Shown: positions 8,140-17,023 of the stretch, one piece after another
How positions within the stretch are numbered: position 1 is the stretch's first letter
How the letters are laid out: each line of letters opens with the position of its first letter
Origin: Bradyrhizobium sp. DOA9
GTDB lineage: Bacteria > Pseudomonadota > Alphaproteobacteria > Rhizobiales > Xanthobacteraceae
DNA length: 64,000 nt
Reading direction: 5' to 3'
NCBI RefSeq assembly: GCF_000617845.2
Contig: NZ_DF820425.1
Coordinates: 1,495,690 to 1,559,689, forward strand
Notes under the pieces: generated by a model
What the model saw: the letters and a program-made list of their open reading frames with translations, nothing else
Databases searched by the model: none
Told to the model about the DNA's origin: nothing
Made by a program: the position numbers and the translations under genes

Positions 8140-10421
8140 ACGAGCACGTGAAAAGCGTGACAGCTGAGACGACCGATCTCAGTCGCCGCTCCTTCCTCGT
8201 CGGCACCGCCGCGACCGGCCTCGTGCTCGGCTATGCGGGCGTGCCCGGCATCGATGCTGCGTCAGCCGCGGCCCCGGCCAATTTCGCGCCGAGCGTATGG
8301 TATTCGATATCGCCGGACGGTCTCGTCACCGTGACCTGCGGCAAGGCCGACATGGGCCAGCACATCGCCTCCACCCTGGCTCAAATCGTCTGCGAGGAAC
8401 TGGGCGCGAAATGGAGCGACATGCGCGTGCAGCTCGCCTCCAACGATCCCAAGTTCAACGATCCCGTGCTGGGCGCGCAGATCACCGGCGGCAGCTGGTC
8501 GACCATGATGAACTTCGAGGCGATGAGCCGGGCCGGTGCGGCCGGGCGGATCGCATTGACCGAAGGTGCCGCCGCCGCCATGGGCGTGCCGGCGTCGGAG
8601 CTGGTGGTGCGCGATTCCATGATCGTGCATCCGAAATCGAAGAAGCAGATGTCGTTCGCCGATGTCGTGAAAAGCGGCAAGGCGACGAAAACCTTCACGC
8701 CGGACGAGCTCAAGGCGATCAAGCTGAAAACGCCCGATCAATACACCATGATCGGCGTCTCGGTGCCGCAGCTCGACATCCCCTCCAAGACCAACGGCAC
8801 GGCCAAGTACGGCATCGACGTGATGCTGCCGGGCATGGTCTATGGCGCGGTGGTCACGCCGCCGGTGCGCTTCGGCGCCACGGTGAAATCGGTCGACGAC
8901 AGCGCGGCAAAGAAAGTGCCGGGCTTCATCAAGGCCGTCACGCTCGACGACAAGACCGCAACGACGTCGGGCTGGGTCGTCGCCGTCGCCAGCACCTATG
9001 CCAACGCCAAGAAGGCGGCACAGGCGCTCAAGATCGCCTATGACGCCGGTCCGAACGCAAAAGTCTCGAGCGAGACCCTGCTCGATGAAGCGAAACGGCT
9101 GCAGAAGCTCGATGACTCCGGCCAGTTCTTCGTCAAGGACGGCGATCCCAATGCCGCCTTCGGCTCGGCGGCCAAGGTGCTGGAGGCGGAATACACCACC
9201 AGCATCAACATCCACGCGCCGCTGGAGCCGATGAACGCCACTGCGGAGTTCAAGGGCGACATCCTGCACGTCTATTCCGGCAACCAGTTCGCGACGCGCT
9301 CAGGCGCGATTGCGGCGGGCGCCGCCGGGATCGATCCGAAATTCGTGGTGATGCACCAGATGTGGCTCGGCGGCGGTTTCGGCCGCAGGCTCGATGCCGA
9401 CATGATGGTGCCGGCGGTGCAGGCGGCGAAAGCCGTCGGCAAGCCGGTGAAGGTGATCTATTCGCGCGAGAACGACATGACGATGGATTTCTCGCGTCCG
9501 CTCACCTACCAGAAGGTCAAGGCCGGTGTGGACGGCGATGGCAAGCTCGTTGCGATCAGCCACGACGTGGTCTCGGCCTGGCCGACCGCACGCTGGGGAA
9601 TCCCCGATTTCCTGACGCCCTCGGTCGACAAGAAGGGCCCGCTCGACAGCTTCACGGTCAATGGCGCGGACTTCTTCTACACCGTGCCCAACCATTATGT
9701 GCGCGCGATCAAGAACGAGCTCGCGCACAACGCCACGCCCTCCGGCCAGCTTCGTTCGGTGGCGCCGGGCTGGACCTTCTGGGCGGTCGAAAGCATGATC
9801 GACGAGATCGCGGCGGCGACGGGCAAGGATCCCGCGCAGTTCCGCATCTCCTTGCTCGACGGCGCCGGCAAGAACGACGGCGGCGCGCAGCGCTTGCGCA
9901 ACACGCTGCTCGCCGCGATGGGCCTGTCCGGCTACGGCACCCGGCAATTGCCGAAAGGCGAGGGCATGGGCGTCGCCTGTGTCTCCTCGCAGGAGCGCGC
10001 GTCGGCGAGCTGGACGGCATGCGTGGCTCACGTCGCCGTGGCGCCGTCGGGCGCGGTGACCGTGAAGAAGCTCACGGTCGCAACCGACGTCGGCACGCAG
10101 GTGCATCCCGACAACATCCGCGCCCAGGTCGAGGGTGCGGCGCTGTGGGGCCTGTCGCTGGCGATGTACGAGAAGGCGACGCTGAAGGACGGTGGCATCG
10201 AGCAGACCAATTTCGATGGCTACACGCCCTTGCGCATGAGCCAGACGCCGGAGGTCGCCATCGCCGTGATCGCCAATGGCGAGAAGGCCACCGGCGTCGG
10301 CGAGCCCGCGGTCACCGTGGTCGCGCCGGCCATCGGCAACGCCATCTTCAATGCCAGCGGCGCCCGCGTTCGCGCCCTGCCGATCACGGCGGAAGCCGTG
10401 AAGGCGAGCATGAAGGCGTAA
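8136..10421 (+). CDS. Molybdopterin-binding subunit, isoquinoline 1-oxidoreductase/aldehyde dehydrogenase type
   Basis: A 761-aa catalytic subunit. A twin-arginine signal (SRRSFLVG, Arg17-Arg18) followed by a hydrophobic stretch predicts folded export to the periplasm together with the Fe-S partner. Two molybdopterin-binding halves follow; GGGFGRR and the C-terminal GVGEPAV (Glu near 723, the expected base) are family signatures. Enzymes of this group oxidise N-heterocycles or aldehydes using water as the oxygen source; the true substrate is not evident. Translation is coupled to the upstream subunit through a 4-bp overlap, and a strong terminator follows. Confidence 0.93.
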   Translation: MNEHVKSVTAETTDLSRRSFLVGTAATGLVLGYAGVPGIDAASAAAPANFAPSVWYSISPDGLVTVTCGKADMGQHIASTLAQIVCEELGAKWSDMRVQLASNDPKFNDPVLGAQITGGSWSTMMNFEAMSRAGAAGRIALTEGAAAAMGVPASELVVRDSMIVHPKSKKQMSFADVVKSGKATKTFTPDELKAIKLKTPDQYTMIGVSVPQLDIPSKTNGTAKYGIDVMLPGMVYGAVVTPPVRFGATVKSVDDSAAKKVPGFIKAVTLDDKTATTSGWVVAVASTYANAKKAAQALKIAYDAGPNAKVSSETLLDEAKRLQKLDDSGQFFVKDGDPNAAFGSAAKVLEAEYTTSINIHAPLEPMNATAEFKGDILHVYSGNQFATRSGAIAAGAAGIDPKFVVMHQMWLGGGFGRRLDADMMVPAVQAAKAVGKPVKVIYSRENDMTMDFSRPLTYQKVKAGVDGDGKLVAISHDVVSAWPTARWGIPDFLTPSVDKKGPLDSFTVNGADFFYTVPNHYVRAIKNELAHNATPSGQLRSVAPGWTFWAVESMIDEIAAATGKDPAQFRISLLDGAGKNDGGAQRLRNTLLAAMGLSGYGTRQLPKGEGMGVACVSSQERASASWTACVAHVAVAPSGAVTVKKLTVATDVGTQVHPDNIRAQVEGAALWGLSLAMYEKATLKDGGIEQTNFDGYTPLRMSQTPEVAIAVIANGEKATGVGEPAVTVVAPAIGNAIFNASGARVRALPITAEAVKASMKA

Positions 10422-10448
10422 GGCTGAGCCGCGGTGCGAAATGAGATG

Positions 10449-10484
10449 ATCCGCCGGAGGGCAACCTCCGGCGGATTTGTTTTT
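10449..10484 (+). terminator. Strong Rho-independent terminator after the Mo/Fe-S operon
   Basis: A perfect 12-bp stem (ATCCGCCGGAGG / CCTCCGGCGGAT) with a GCAA tetraloop, followed by TTGTTTTT, 28 nt past the stop codon. Confidence 0.92.
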
Positions 10485-10505
10485 GGGGTGAGATGAACGC
10501 CTCGC

Positions 10506-10592
10506 CGTCATGCCCGGGCTTGTCCCGGGCATCGACGTTCTTCGCACGTCCAGGCCAAGGCCGTGGATGGCCGGGACGAGCCCGGCCATGAT
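10506..10592. repeat. Palindromic repeat, GTCATGCCCGGGC family, copy 2
   Basis: Starts CGTCATGCCCGGGCTTGTC like the copy at 5914-5998 and ends GCCCGGCCATGATG, differing from that copy mainly in the centre. It lies just beyond the terminator. The rest of the 384-bp gap (10593-10805) shows no gene; a promoter for the HD-GYP gene is expected there. Confidence 0.8.
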
Positions 10593-10805
10593 GAAGAGAA
10601 AATTCCCCTTATCCATCAATGGCCGTCCTACTGTGCATGGGGTTGTTTTCGTAGGTTGGTGAAGTTCCCCCCGGAACCCCGATCCCTAAAATTGCACCCA
10701 ATTTCCCAAGGCTCCATTGAGCACGCCTTTTAAGGGCCAGAGAACCTGATCCGGCTTAGGCTCACGCGCCAATACGCCCGAGTTCTCGGTACTTTTGGGG
10801 AAGCC

Positions 10806-11900
10806 ATGAACGCCTCAGCCAAACCCGCCGCCAAACGCCGGCTTCTACTCGCCTCCGATCGGAGCGACGGGAGCAGCGAGCTCGCCAGTATCTTGAAGGC
10901 GGTCGGCGACGTCTCCACGGTGAAGACGGACGAGATCCCCGTCCAGCCGTCGCGCGATCTCTCCGGACTCGTGGTCGACATCAACCTGCGCTCGCCCGAT
11001 AGCGTGCAGCGGGTTCGCAACAAGCTGCGCGGCGATGCCTATCGTTCGATGCCGCGGCTGTTCGTGCTCGCGGACGCCCTGCATCACGGCACCATGCAGG
11101 CCTGGGCCCTCGGGGCCACCGACACCATCTCACGGCCGCTCCAGGCCGACGCCATCCTGCAGCGCATCCGCGCTGCCTTCCCGGACACCGCCGCCTATGA
11201 CGCGACCGATCGCGGCAAGACGCTCAACCGCGGCGTCGAGGCGGCGCATGCGGTGCTGATCAAGATGTTCGAGAAGCTGCCGCTCGGCGTGGCCCTGACC
11301 TTCGACGACGTCGTCGCCGCCGAGAGCAAGATCCTGAAGGCGATCAAGCATTCCTCGCTGCGCGAATGGCTCACCACGGTCGGCTGTCATCATGTCGGCA
11401 GCTATCGCCATTGCCTGTTCGTCACCGGCTTTGCCGTCGCCTTCGCCCAGCATCTCGGCATGCGCGAGGACGACCAGCGCCGCCTGACCCGCGCCGCGCT
11501 GCTGCACGACGTTGGCAAGGCCTTCGTTCCGGCCTGGCTGCTCGACAAGCCCGGCAAGCTTACCGACGAGGAGATGACCGAGGTCCGCCAGCATCCGCGC
11601 CGCGGCTATGACGCGCTCGCCGCTCAGGGCGGCTTCCCGCCGGAGATGCTGGACGTGGTGCTGCATCACCACGAATTCCTCGATGGCTCCGGCTATCCGA
11701 ACGGCCTGTCGTCGAATCAGATCAGCGACATCGTGCGCCTGACGACGATCGTCGACATCTACGCCGCGCTGGTGGAGAAGCGTGCCTACCGCATGCCCTT
11801 CACCCATTCCCGCGCCTTCACGATGATGGAAGGCATGGGCGGCAAGCTCGACCAGCAGCTGCTGCAGGCGTTCCGCCCGGTCGCGCTGGGGTCGTTCTAG
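10806..11900 (+). CDS. HD-GYP domain protein with receiver-like N-terminus
   Basis: A 364-aa predicted cyclic-di-GMP phosphodiesterase. The C-terminal half has the HD pair His234-Asp235 (LLHDVGK), HHE at 288-290 and the GYP motif (LDGSGYPNG, 294-300). The N-terminal ~130 residues look like a CheY-type receiver fold, but the usual acidic pocket and phospho-acceptor are not clear, so it may be a pseudo-receiver. It stands alone. Three more c-di-GMP genes occur in the window (25869, 26906 and 41756). Confidence 0.88.
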   Translation: MNASAKPAAKRRLLLASDRSDGSSELASILKAVGDVSTVKTDEIPVQPSRDLSGLVVDINLRSPDSVQRVRNKLRGDAYRSMPRLFVLADALHHGTMQAWALGATDTISRPLQADAILQRIRAAFPDTAAYDATDRGKTLNRGVEAAHAVLIKMFEKLPLGVALTFDDVVAAESKILKAIKHSSLREWLTTVGCHHVGSYRHCLFVTGFAVAFAQHLGMREDDQRRLTRAALLHDVGKAFVPAWLLDKPGKLTDEEMTEVRQHPRRGYDALAAQGGFPPEMLDVVLHHHEFLDGSGYPNGLSSNQISDIVRLTTIVDIYAALVEKRAYRMPFTHSRAFTMMEGMGGKLDQQLLQAFRPVALGSF

Positions 11901-11918
11901 TTCGGTATTCCCCGCGGC

Positions 11919-11998
11919 CGTAGGGTGGGCAAAGCGAAGCGTGCCCACCACTTCCAAAAACGTGGGCACGGCGCTGACGCGCCTTTGCCCACCCTACG
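11919..11998. repeat. GTAGGGTGGGCAAAGCG repeat, copy 1
   Basis: An 80-bp inverted repeat: CGTAGGGTGGGC...GCCCACCCTACG at the ends and GCGTGCCCAC / GTGGGCACG inside. Copies also lie at 45725-45820 and 57250-57345. It sits between convergent genes. Confidence 0.85.
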
Positions 11999-12025
11999 GC
12001 AGTTTTCGCTTGGCGGCACCGCACC

Positions 12026-13606
12026 TCACCCCACCATCTTCCGCAGCTCCGCCTTCGCCACCTTTTCCAGCGTCGAGCGCGGCATGTCGTCGACGAGCCT
12101 GATCTCGCGCGGCAGCTTGAAGTCGGCGAGGCTCTTGCGGCAGGCTTCCATCACGCGATCCTGCAGGTCGGGCGCAGCGCCCGCGACGCCGCCCTGCGGG
12201 ATGATGAAGACCACAGGCACCTCGTCCAGCATCGGATGCGTCTTCGCCACCACCGCGGCTTCGCGCACGCCCGGCACCACCGCGATCACCTGCTCGATCT
12301 CGGAGGCCGCGACGTTCTCGCCGCCGACCTTCAGCATGTCCTTGGCCCGGTCGCCGAACTTGATGAAGCCGTTCTGCAGCCGCTCGACGCGGTCACCGGT
12401 GAGGAAGAAGCCGTGCTCGTCGAAGCTCTCGCGCGTCGCCTTCTCGTTGTGCAGGTACTCGGCGAACAGCGACAGGCCCGGGATGCCCTTGATCGCGAGA
12501 TTGCCGGTGTCGCCGACCTCCGTCGGCCAACCGTCGTCGTCGGTGATGCGGATCTGATATTCGGGTGCGGCGCGGCCGATCGACATCGGGATGTTGGGCT
12601 GGTCGACCTCGCCGACGATACCGTGGGTGATGGTCTCGGTCATGCCCCACCAGCCGATCATCTTGACGCCGAAGGCGGCAAACGCCGGCGGCTCGTTGAT
12701 GGCGGTGCCCCACAGGCGGAACTTGTGGTCCTTCGGGATCTCCTGCTCGAGCAGCGCCTTCATGCAGAAGGGAATGGTCGAGGTCCAGGTCGCGCCATGC
12801 TCGCGCGCGACGCTCCAGAAACGGCTTGCCGAAAAGCGTGGCTGGATCACGCAAGTCGCCCCGACCCACAGCGTGGCCAGCATGGAATAGGCCAGCGCAT
12901 TGGTGTGGAACAGCGGCAGGTATGCCTGGTGCACGTCGCCGGCGTGAAGGTCCTCGTGCGCGGCGTTGATCTTGGCGCCCCACAGCGCGTTGGCATGGGT
13001 CCACAGCACCGCCTTGGGCCGCGACGTCGTGCCCGAGGTGTATTGCACGCTGCATGGCGCCAGCGGATCGGTCGCGCGCCGGGGACGATCGGCACTATCG
13101 GCGAACAGCGATTCGAAGCTGTCGCCGCGCGAGACCGCTTGCGGGGGCGCCGCGCCCGCATCGTGCGAGGTCACCGCCAGCCAGCGGATATTGCGGCAGC
13201 TCTGCGCGACGGCCTCCGCATAGGCCGGCTGCGTGATCGCGGCGACCGCGGCGCAATGATCGGCGAAATACGCGATCTCGGCCGGCGCCGAGCGCGTGTT
13301 GGTGGTGACCGCGACGGCCCCGAGCTCGACGCAGGCGAACCAGGCCAGCATCGCCTCGATGCAATTGTCGAGATGAATGAGCACATATTCGCCCGGCTTG
13401 ATGCCGCGCCTGGCGAGCCCGGCCGCGAGCGCGCCGACCCGGTCGTGAAACTCGCCGTAGCTCCAGCGCCGCGCCGGCGCGTCGAACGGCGCCCAGATCA
13501 GGAACGGATGGTCACGCCGGACCTCGGCGCGCATCCTCAAGAGCCAGGGCACGTCGAGCCCGTCGAACGGGCCGACGATTCCAGCTGTGGTCTGTTGAAC
13601 TGGCAT
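12026..13606 (-). CDS. AMP-forming acyl-CoA synthetase / ligase
   Basis: A 526-aa member of the ANL superfamily. The P-loop motif YTSGTTSRPK, the A5-like WWGMTET and the late motifs GDRVERLQNGFIKFGDRAKDMLK and a C-terminal Lys-containing segment (STLEKVAKAELR) support adenylation of a carboxylic acid followed by thioesterification with CoA. The acid cannot be predicted; crotonobetaine/carnitine-CoA-ligase-like enzymes are similar. The start at 13606 follows GGAGGAG. Longer upstream codons contain repeat DNA. Confidence 0.9.
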   Translation of the reverse strand: MPVQQTTAGIVGPFDGLDVPWLLRMRAEVRRDHPFLIWAPFDAPARRWSYGEFHDRVGALAAGLARRGIKPGEYVLIHLDNCIEAMLAWFACVELGAVAVTTNTRSAPAEIAYFADHCAAVAAITQPAYAEAVAQSCRNIRWLAVTSHDAGAAPPQAVSRGDSFESLFADSADRPRRATDPLAPCSVQYTSGTTSRPKAVLWTHANALWGAKINAAHEDLHAGDVHQAYLPLFHTNALAYSMLATLWVGATCVIQPRFSASRFWSVAREHGATWTSTIPFCMKALLEQEIPKDHKFRLWGTAINEPPAFAAFGVKMIGWWGMTETITHGIVGEVDQPNIPMSIGRAAPEYQIRITDDDGWPTEVGDTGNLAIKGIPGLSLFAEYLHNEKATRESFDEHGFFLTGDRVERLQNGFIKFGDRAKDMLKVGGENVAASEIEQVIAVVPGVREAAVVAKTHPMLDEVPVVFIIPQGGVAGAAPDLQDRVMEACRKSLADFKLPREIRLVDDMPRSTLEKVAKAELRKMVG

Positions 13607-13723
13607 GGCTCCTCCCGGTGCAGCCGCATCTTGCCGGCGGCTGTCTTCTGATGATTGCGTCTTCCTGCCACCGGACGACGCGGAGAGCAATCGGGGAATG
13701 CGCGTGGGGCGGCGCTCTCTCCT

Positions 13724-13810
13724 CGTCATTGCGAGGAGCACTTGCGACGAAGCAATCCAGACTGCCTCCCCGGAAGGATTCTGGATTGCTTCGCTGCGCT
13801 CGCAATGACG
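13724..13810. repeat. GTCATTGCGAG...CAATGACG repeat, copy 1
   Basis: An 87-bp element with ends CGTCATTGCGAG and CGCAATGACG, and inner inverted arms GAAGCAATCCAG / CTGGATTGCTTC. The same family occurs at 45834, 48901, 54793 and 60376. Confidence 0.88.
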
Positions 13811-13839
13811 GAGCCTGAGGTACGGCGCGCGCCTCAATC

Positions 13840-14244
13840 CTAGTACGACGAGATCTCGATCAAACTGCCATCGGGATCCCGGCAATAGACCGAGCGCAGC
13901 GTGCCGCGAGCGCCTTGCCTTGGGCCAGGGCCTTCCTCGATTGCGACGCCATGTGCCCGCAAATGCGCCACCACCTCGTCCGGCGTGGCCGAGGTGAGAA
14001 AGCACAGGTCCTCGCTGCCCGCCGTCGGTTGGTCCGCGGTGAACCATTCCCCCCTGTCGGCATCGCGTTGTCGGACGTTGATCCTCTGGTTACCGAATTC
14101 AAGGAAAGTCCGCGGCGCTTTGCCGCCGCCGGGATCGAACACCTTGACTTCCATGCCGAGAATCTTGCGGTACCACGCAGCACTTTCCGCGACGTCGCTG
14201 ACATTGATCACCAGATGATCCAGGGCGTGAACCTTGACCGGCAT
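13840..14244 (-). CDS. VOC (glyoxalase/bleomycin-resistance) family protein
   Basis: A 134-aa single-unit vicinal-oxygen-chelate protein: starts ALDHLVINVSDVAESAAWY and ends in YCRDPDGSLIEIS, with the metal ligands expected at His9, around Glu48/His and the C-terminal Glu of LIEI. The family includes glyoxalases, dioxygenases and antibiotic-binding proteins; the reaction here is unknown. The start at 14244 follows AGGATGAG. It is divergent from the TctC-type gene, sharing a 124-bp promoter gap. Confidence 0.87.
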   Translation of the reverse strand: MPVKVHALDHLVINVSDVAESAAWYRKILGMEVKVFDPGGGKAPRTFLEFGNQRINVRQRDADRGEWFTADQPTAGSEDLCFLTSATPDEVVAHLRAHGVAIEEGPGPRQGARGTLRSVYCRDPDGSLIEISSY

Positions 14245-14368
14245 GTCTCATCCTTTCGTCGTGATGCGCCCCGCGCACTTTCCGCATTCCGTAAGCTTTG
14301 TTACAACCGCGGCGCCGCGGCCTTCAAGCCATCCGACTTTCAAGAACAACACTGGGAGAACCCTTGAG

Positions 14369-15343
14369 ATGATCACTCGCCGTACCGCGCTGGGCCTGCT
14401 CGCCGCCAGTCCGCTTGCTGCCACCCCACTGTCGAAGGCCCTTGCCGCCGATTATCCGGCCCGGCCGGTGAAATGGGTGGTGGGCTATCCGCCGGGCGGC
14501 GCCACCGACATTCTGGCGCGGCTGATCGGCCAGCGGCTGTCCGAAAAGCTCGGCCAGCAATTCGTGGTCGAGAACAAGCCGGGCGCCGGGAACAACATCG
14601 CGACCGAATCGGTCATCAATGCCGAGCCCGACGGCTACACGCTGCAGCTGGTCAACCCGGCCAACTACATCAACGCCTCGCTCTACAAGAATCTCAAGTT
14701 CAACTTCGTGAACGACATGGCGCCGATCGCCTCGTTCCAGCGCGTGCCGAACGTGATGACCGTCAACAAGGACGTGCCGGCCAAGACCGTCGCCGAGTTC
14801 ATCGAGTACGTGAAGGCCAATCCCGGCAAGGTGAACATGGCCTCGTCCGGCAACGGCACCTCGGTGCATCTGTCCGGCGAGATGTTCATGGCCATGACCG
14901 GCTGCAAGATGCAGCACGTGCCCTATCGCGGCGCGGCGCCCGCGATCACCGACATGCTCGCCGGCCAAGTGCAAGTGATCTTCGACAACATGCCCTCGAT
15001 CATCCAGCACATCCGCTCCGGCAGCCTGCGCGCCATCGGCGTCACCACAACCGAACGCTCGCCGCAGCTGCCCGACGTGCAGCCGATCGCCGACACCGTC
15101 AAGGGTTATGAGGCGAGCGCGCTGTTCGGCATGGGAGCGCCGAAGAACACGCCGAAGGAAATCATCGCCAAGCTCAACGCCGAGGTCAACGCGGTGATCA
15201 AGGAGCCCGACATGGCCAAGCGCCTGGTCGAGCTCGGCGGCGAGCCGCGGGTGCAGACGCCCGAGGCGTTCGGCGAGGAGATCAAGGCCGAGACCGAGAA
15301 GTGGAGGAAGGTCGTCGAGTTCGCCGGCCTGAAGGTCGAGTAG
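14369..15343 (+). CDS. TctC/Bug-type extracytoplasmic solute-binding protein
   Basis: A 324-aa periplasmic receptor of the tripartite tricarboxylate transporter family. The N-terminus (MITRRTALGLLAASPLAA) is signal-like with an Arg pair. The mature protein starts ADYPARPVKWVVGYPPGGATD, the conserved Bug loop that binds the carboxylate, followed by GQRLSEKLGQQFVVENKPGAG. TctA/TctB membrane partners are absent, as is common for orphan Bug proteins in beta- and alphaproteobacteria. A clear terminator follows. Confidence 0.93.
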   Translation: MITRRTALGLLAASPLAATPLSKALAADYPARPVKWVVGYPPGGATDILARLIGQRLSEKLGQQFVVENKPGAGNNIATESVINAEPDGYTLQLVNPANYINASLYKNLKFNFVNDMAPIASFQRVPNVMTVNKDVPAKTVAEFIEYVKANPGKVNMASSGNGTSVHLSGEMFMAMTGCKMQHVPYRGAAPAITDMLAGQVQVIFDNMPSIIQHIRSGSLRAIGVTTTERSPQLPDVQPIADTVKGYEASALFGMGAPKNTPKEIIAKLNAEVNAVIKEPDMAKRLVELGGEPRVQTPEAFGEEIKAETEKWRKVVEFAGLKVE

Positions 15344-15367
15344 GGATCTCGCAATGACCGTAAAGAG

Positions 15368-15394
15368 AGCCCTGCCGTTCGGCAGGGCTTTTTT
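15368..15394 (+). terminator. Rho-independent terminator after the TctC-type gene
   Basis: The stem AGCCCTGCC-GTTC-GGCAGGGCT runs into TTTTTT, 25 nt after the stop codon. Confidence 0.92.
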
Positions 15395-15413
15395 CTTGGC
15401 TGCGGGTTCCGGC

Positions 15414-15441
15414 TTGACGTTGTCGCGCTCGCGTCTATACT
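15414..15441 (+). promoter_or_regulatory. Sigma70-type promoter of the ArsR-family regulator
   Basis: TTGACG, a 16-base spacer and TATACT. Transcription is expected to start 7-8 bases after the -10 box, at about 15448-15449, which is the A of the regulator's ATG. The mRNA would thus be leaderless. Confidence 0.8.
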
Positions 15442-15458
15442 AAACCACATGGTTAAGT
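15439..15458 (+). promoter_or_regulatory. Palindromic operator over the -10 box and start codon
   Basis: ACTAAACCA-CA-TGGTTAAGT: 9-bp arms with a single mismatch. It covers the end of the -10 box, the predicted start of transcription and the ATG at 15449. This is the expected place for auto-repression by the ArsR protein it precedes. Confidence 0.75.
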
Positions 15459-15901
15459 ATGGGGACGAGACGCTGGACCGGACTTTTGCGGCGCTGTCCG
15501 ACCCGACGCGGCGCGCCTTGCTGGCGCGCCTCGGCGAGCAGGACGGCCTGTCGGTGAGCGAACTGGCGGCCCCGTTTCCGGTGTCGCTGCCGGCGATCAT
15601 GAAGCATCTCGACGTGCTCACCGATGCCGGGCTGATCGTGCGCGAGAAGACCGGGCGCACGGTCGCCTGCCGGCTGACCGCGCAACCGATGGAGCAGGCG
15701 ATGCACTGGCTCAATCGCTATGCGCAATTCTGGTCCCACAATCTCGATCGCCTCGCCGCCTTCGTGGAGGAAGAGACATGGCCAACGCCGCCGCCAACGC
15801 CGCCGAACGCCCGGCAGAACGACCAAGCCTCACGCTCACGCGCCGGCTCCGCGCGCCGCCGCAAAAAGTCTACGCCGCCTGGACGCAAGCCGCGCAGCTA
15901 G
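15449..15901 (+). CDS. ArsR-family transcriptional regulator
   Basis: A 150-aa winged-helix repressor (ALSDPTRRALLARL, then HTH SVSELAAPFPVSLPAIMKHL). No metal-binding Cys motif, so it belongs to the ArsR group paired with SRPBCC proteins. Residues ~112-150 form a Pro/Arg/Ser-rich tail that exists only because the frame continues 124 bp into the next gene; most relatives stop near 110 aa. Promoter, operator and ATG overlap, suggesting auto-repression and a leaderless transcript. It forms an operon with the SRPBCC and DUF899 genes. Confidence 0.9.
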   Translation: MVKYGDETLDRTFAALSDPTRRALLARLGEQDGLSVSELAAPFPVSLPAIMKHLDVLTDAGLIVREKTGRTVACRLTAQPMEQAMHWLNRYAQFWSHNLDRLAAFVEEETWPTPPPTPPNARQNDQASRSRAGSARRRKKSTPPGRKPRS

Positions 15902-16245
15902 CGCAATGGTTCGGGCCGCCGAACACGAAGCCGGCGACGCTTCAAGCCGAGCTCGACGTTCGCGTCGGCGGCCGGTTTCGCATCAGCTTCACCGGCGACG
16001 ACGGTGAATATTTCGAGGCCGGCGGCCGCTATCGCGAGGTGGTGCCGAACGAGCTTCTGGTCTTCACCTGGGCCTGGCACTCGACGCCGGAGCGCGAGTC
16101 GCTGGTGACGATCTCGCTGAAGCCGGACGCCGCCGGCACCTTGATGATCTTCCATCACGCCCAGTTCTTCGACGAGACCGCACGCGACAACCACCAGCGC
16201 GGCTGGAGCTCGTTCTTCGACAAGCTCGATGCTTTCGTCGCCTGA
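15778..16245 (+). CDS. SRPBCC (AHSA1-like) domain protein
   Basis: A 155-aa START/Bet-v1-like lipid- or ligand-binding fold: RRLRAPPQKVYAAWTQAAQLAQWFGP is the family start, and HHAQFFDETARDNHQRGWSSFFDKL the end. It probably binds a small hydrophobic ligand or acts as an enzyme accessory; nothing specific can be said. Its first 124 bp overlap the ArsR gene in another frame, which guarantees tight co-expression. The alternative of a start downstream of the overlap would cut into the domain, so the overlap seems genuine. Confidence 0.88.
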   Translation: MANAAANAAERPAERPSLTLTRRLRAPPQKVYAAWTQAAQLAQWFGPPNTKPATLQAELDVRVGGRFRISFTGDDGEYFEAGGRYREVVPNELLVFTWAWHSTPERESLVTISLKPDAAGTLMIFHHAQFFDETARDNHQRGWSSFFDKLDAFVA

Positions 16246-16262
16246 TCGCCAAGGAGAACGCC

Positions 16263-17000
16263 ATGCAGCAACATCAGATCGTTTCGCGCGAGCAATGGAT
16301 CGCCGCGCGCAAGGCCCTTCTGGCCCATGAGAAGGAGCTGACGCAGGCCCGCGAACGGCTTGCCGAGGAGCGCCGCCGGCTGCCCTGGGTCAAGGTCTCC
16401 AAGGCGTACGAATTCGAAGGGCCGAACGGCATTGTGTCGCTGGGCGACCTGTTCGAGGGCCGGCCGCAGCTCATCGTGCAGCACGTGATGTTCGCACCCG
16501 ATTGGGACGCGGCCTGCAAGAGCTGCTCGTTCTGGGCCGACGGGTTCGAGCGCATGGTGCCGCATTTGGCCGCGCGCGACACCGCCATGGTTGCGGTCTC
16601 GCTGGCGCCAAGCGCAAAGCTCGAGGCGTTCAAGAAGCGGATGGGCTGGACCTTCGACTGGGTTTCGTCAGGCCGCAACGACTTCAACCGCGATTACGGC
16701 GTGACGTTCTCACAGGAAGAGGTCGCGACCGGCAAGCCGATGTACAATTTCGGGACCACGCCGCTCTACGGCGCCGAGCTGCCCGGCATCAGCGTGTTCT
16801 ACCGCGACGAGGCCGGCGCGATCTTCCACACCTATTCCTGCTTCGCCCGCGGCCTCGACATGATGAACGCCGCTTATCAATATCTCGATCTCACCCCGCT
16901 CGGCCGTCACGAGGAAGGCCTGCCCTATCCGATGGACTGGGTGCGCCTGCGCGACCAGTACGAGCCGCAGCCGGCGAAGGCGGCGTGCTGCCACGGGTGA
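16263..17000 (+). CDS. DUF899 thioredoxin-fold family protein
   Basis: A 245-aa protein of the DUF899 family: N-terminal coiled helix (ARKALLAHEKELTQARERLAEERRRLPW), then a thioredoxin-like core with DWDAACKSCSFWADGF and YPMDWVRLRDQY at the end. The function of the family is unknown; these proteins often sit beside ArsR and SRPBCC genes, as here. The C-terminus ends CCHG. It lies 17 bp after the SRPBCC stop, with AAGGAG before its ATG. Confidence 0.9.
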   Translation: MQQHQIVSREQWIAARKALLAHEKELTQARERLAEERRRLPWVKVSKAYEFEGPNGIVSLGDLFEGRPQLIVQHVMFAPDWDAACKSCSFWADGFERMVPHLAARDTAMVAVSLAPSAKLEAFKKRMGWTFDWVSSGRNDFNRDYGVTFSQEEVATGKPMYNFGTTPLYGAELPGISVFYRDEAGAIFHTYSCFARGLDMMNAAYQYLDLTPLGRHEEGLPYPMDWVRLRDQYEPQPAKAACCHG

Positions 17001-17023
17001 GGGGAGCTGGTCGCGTCGCCTTC

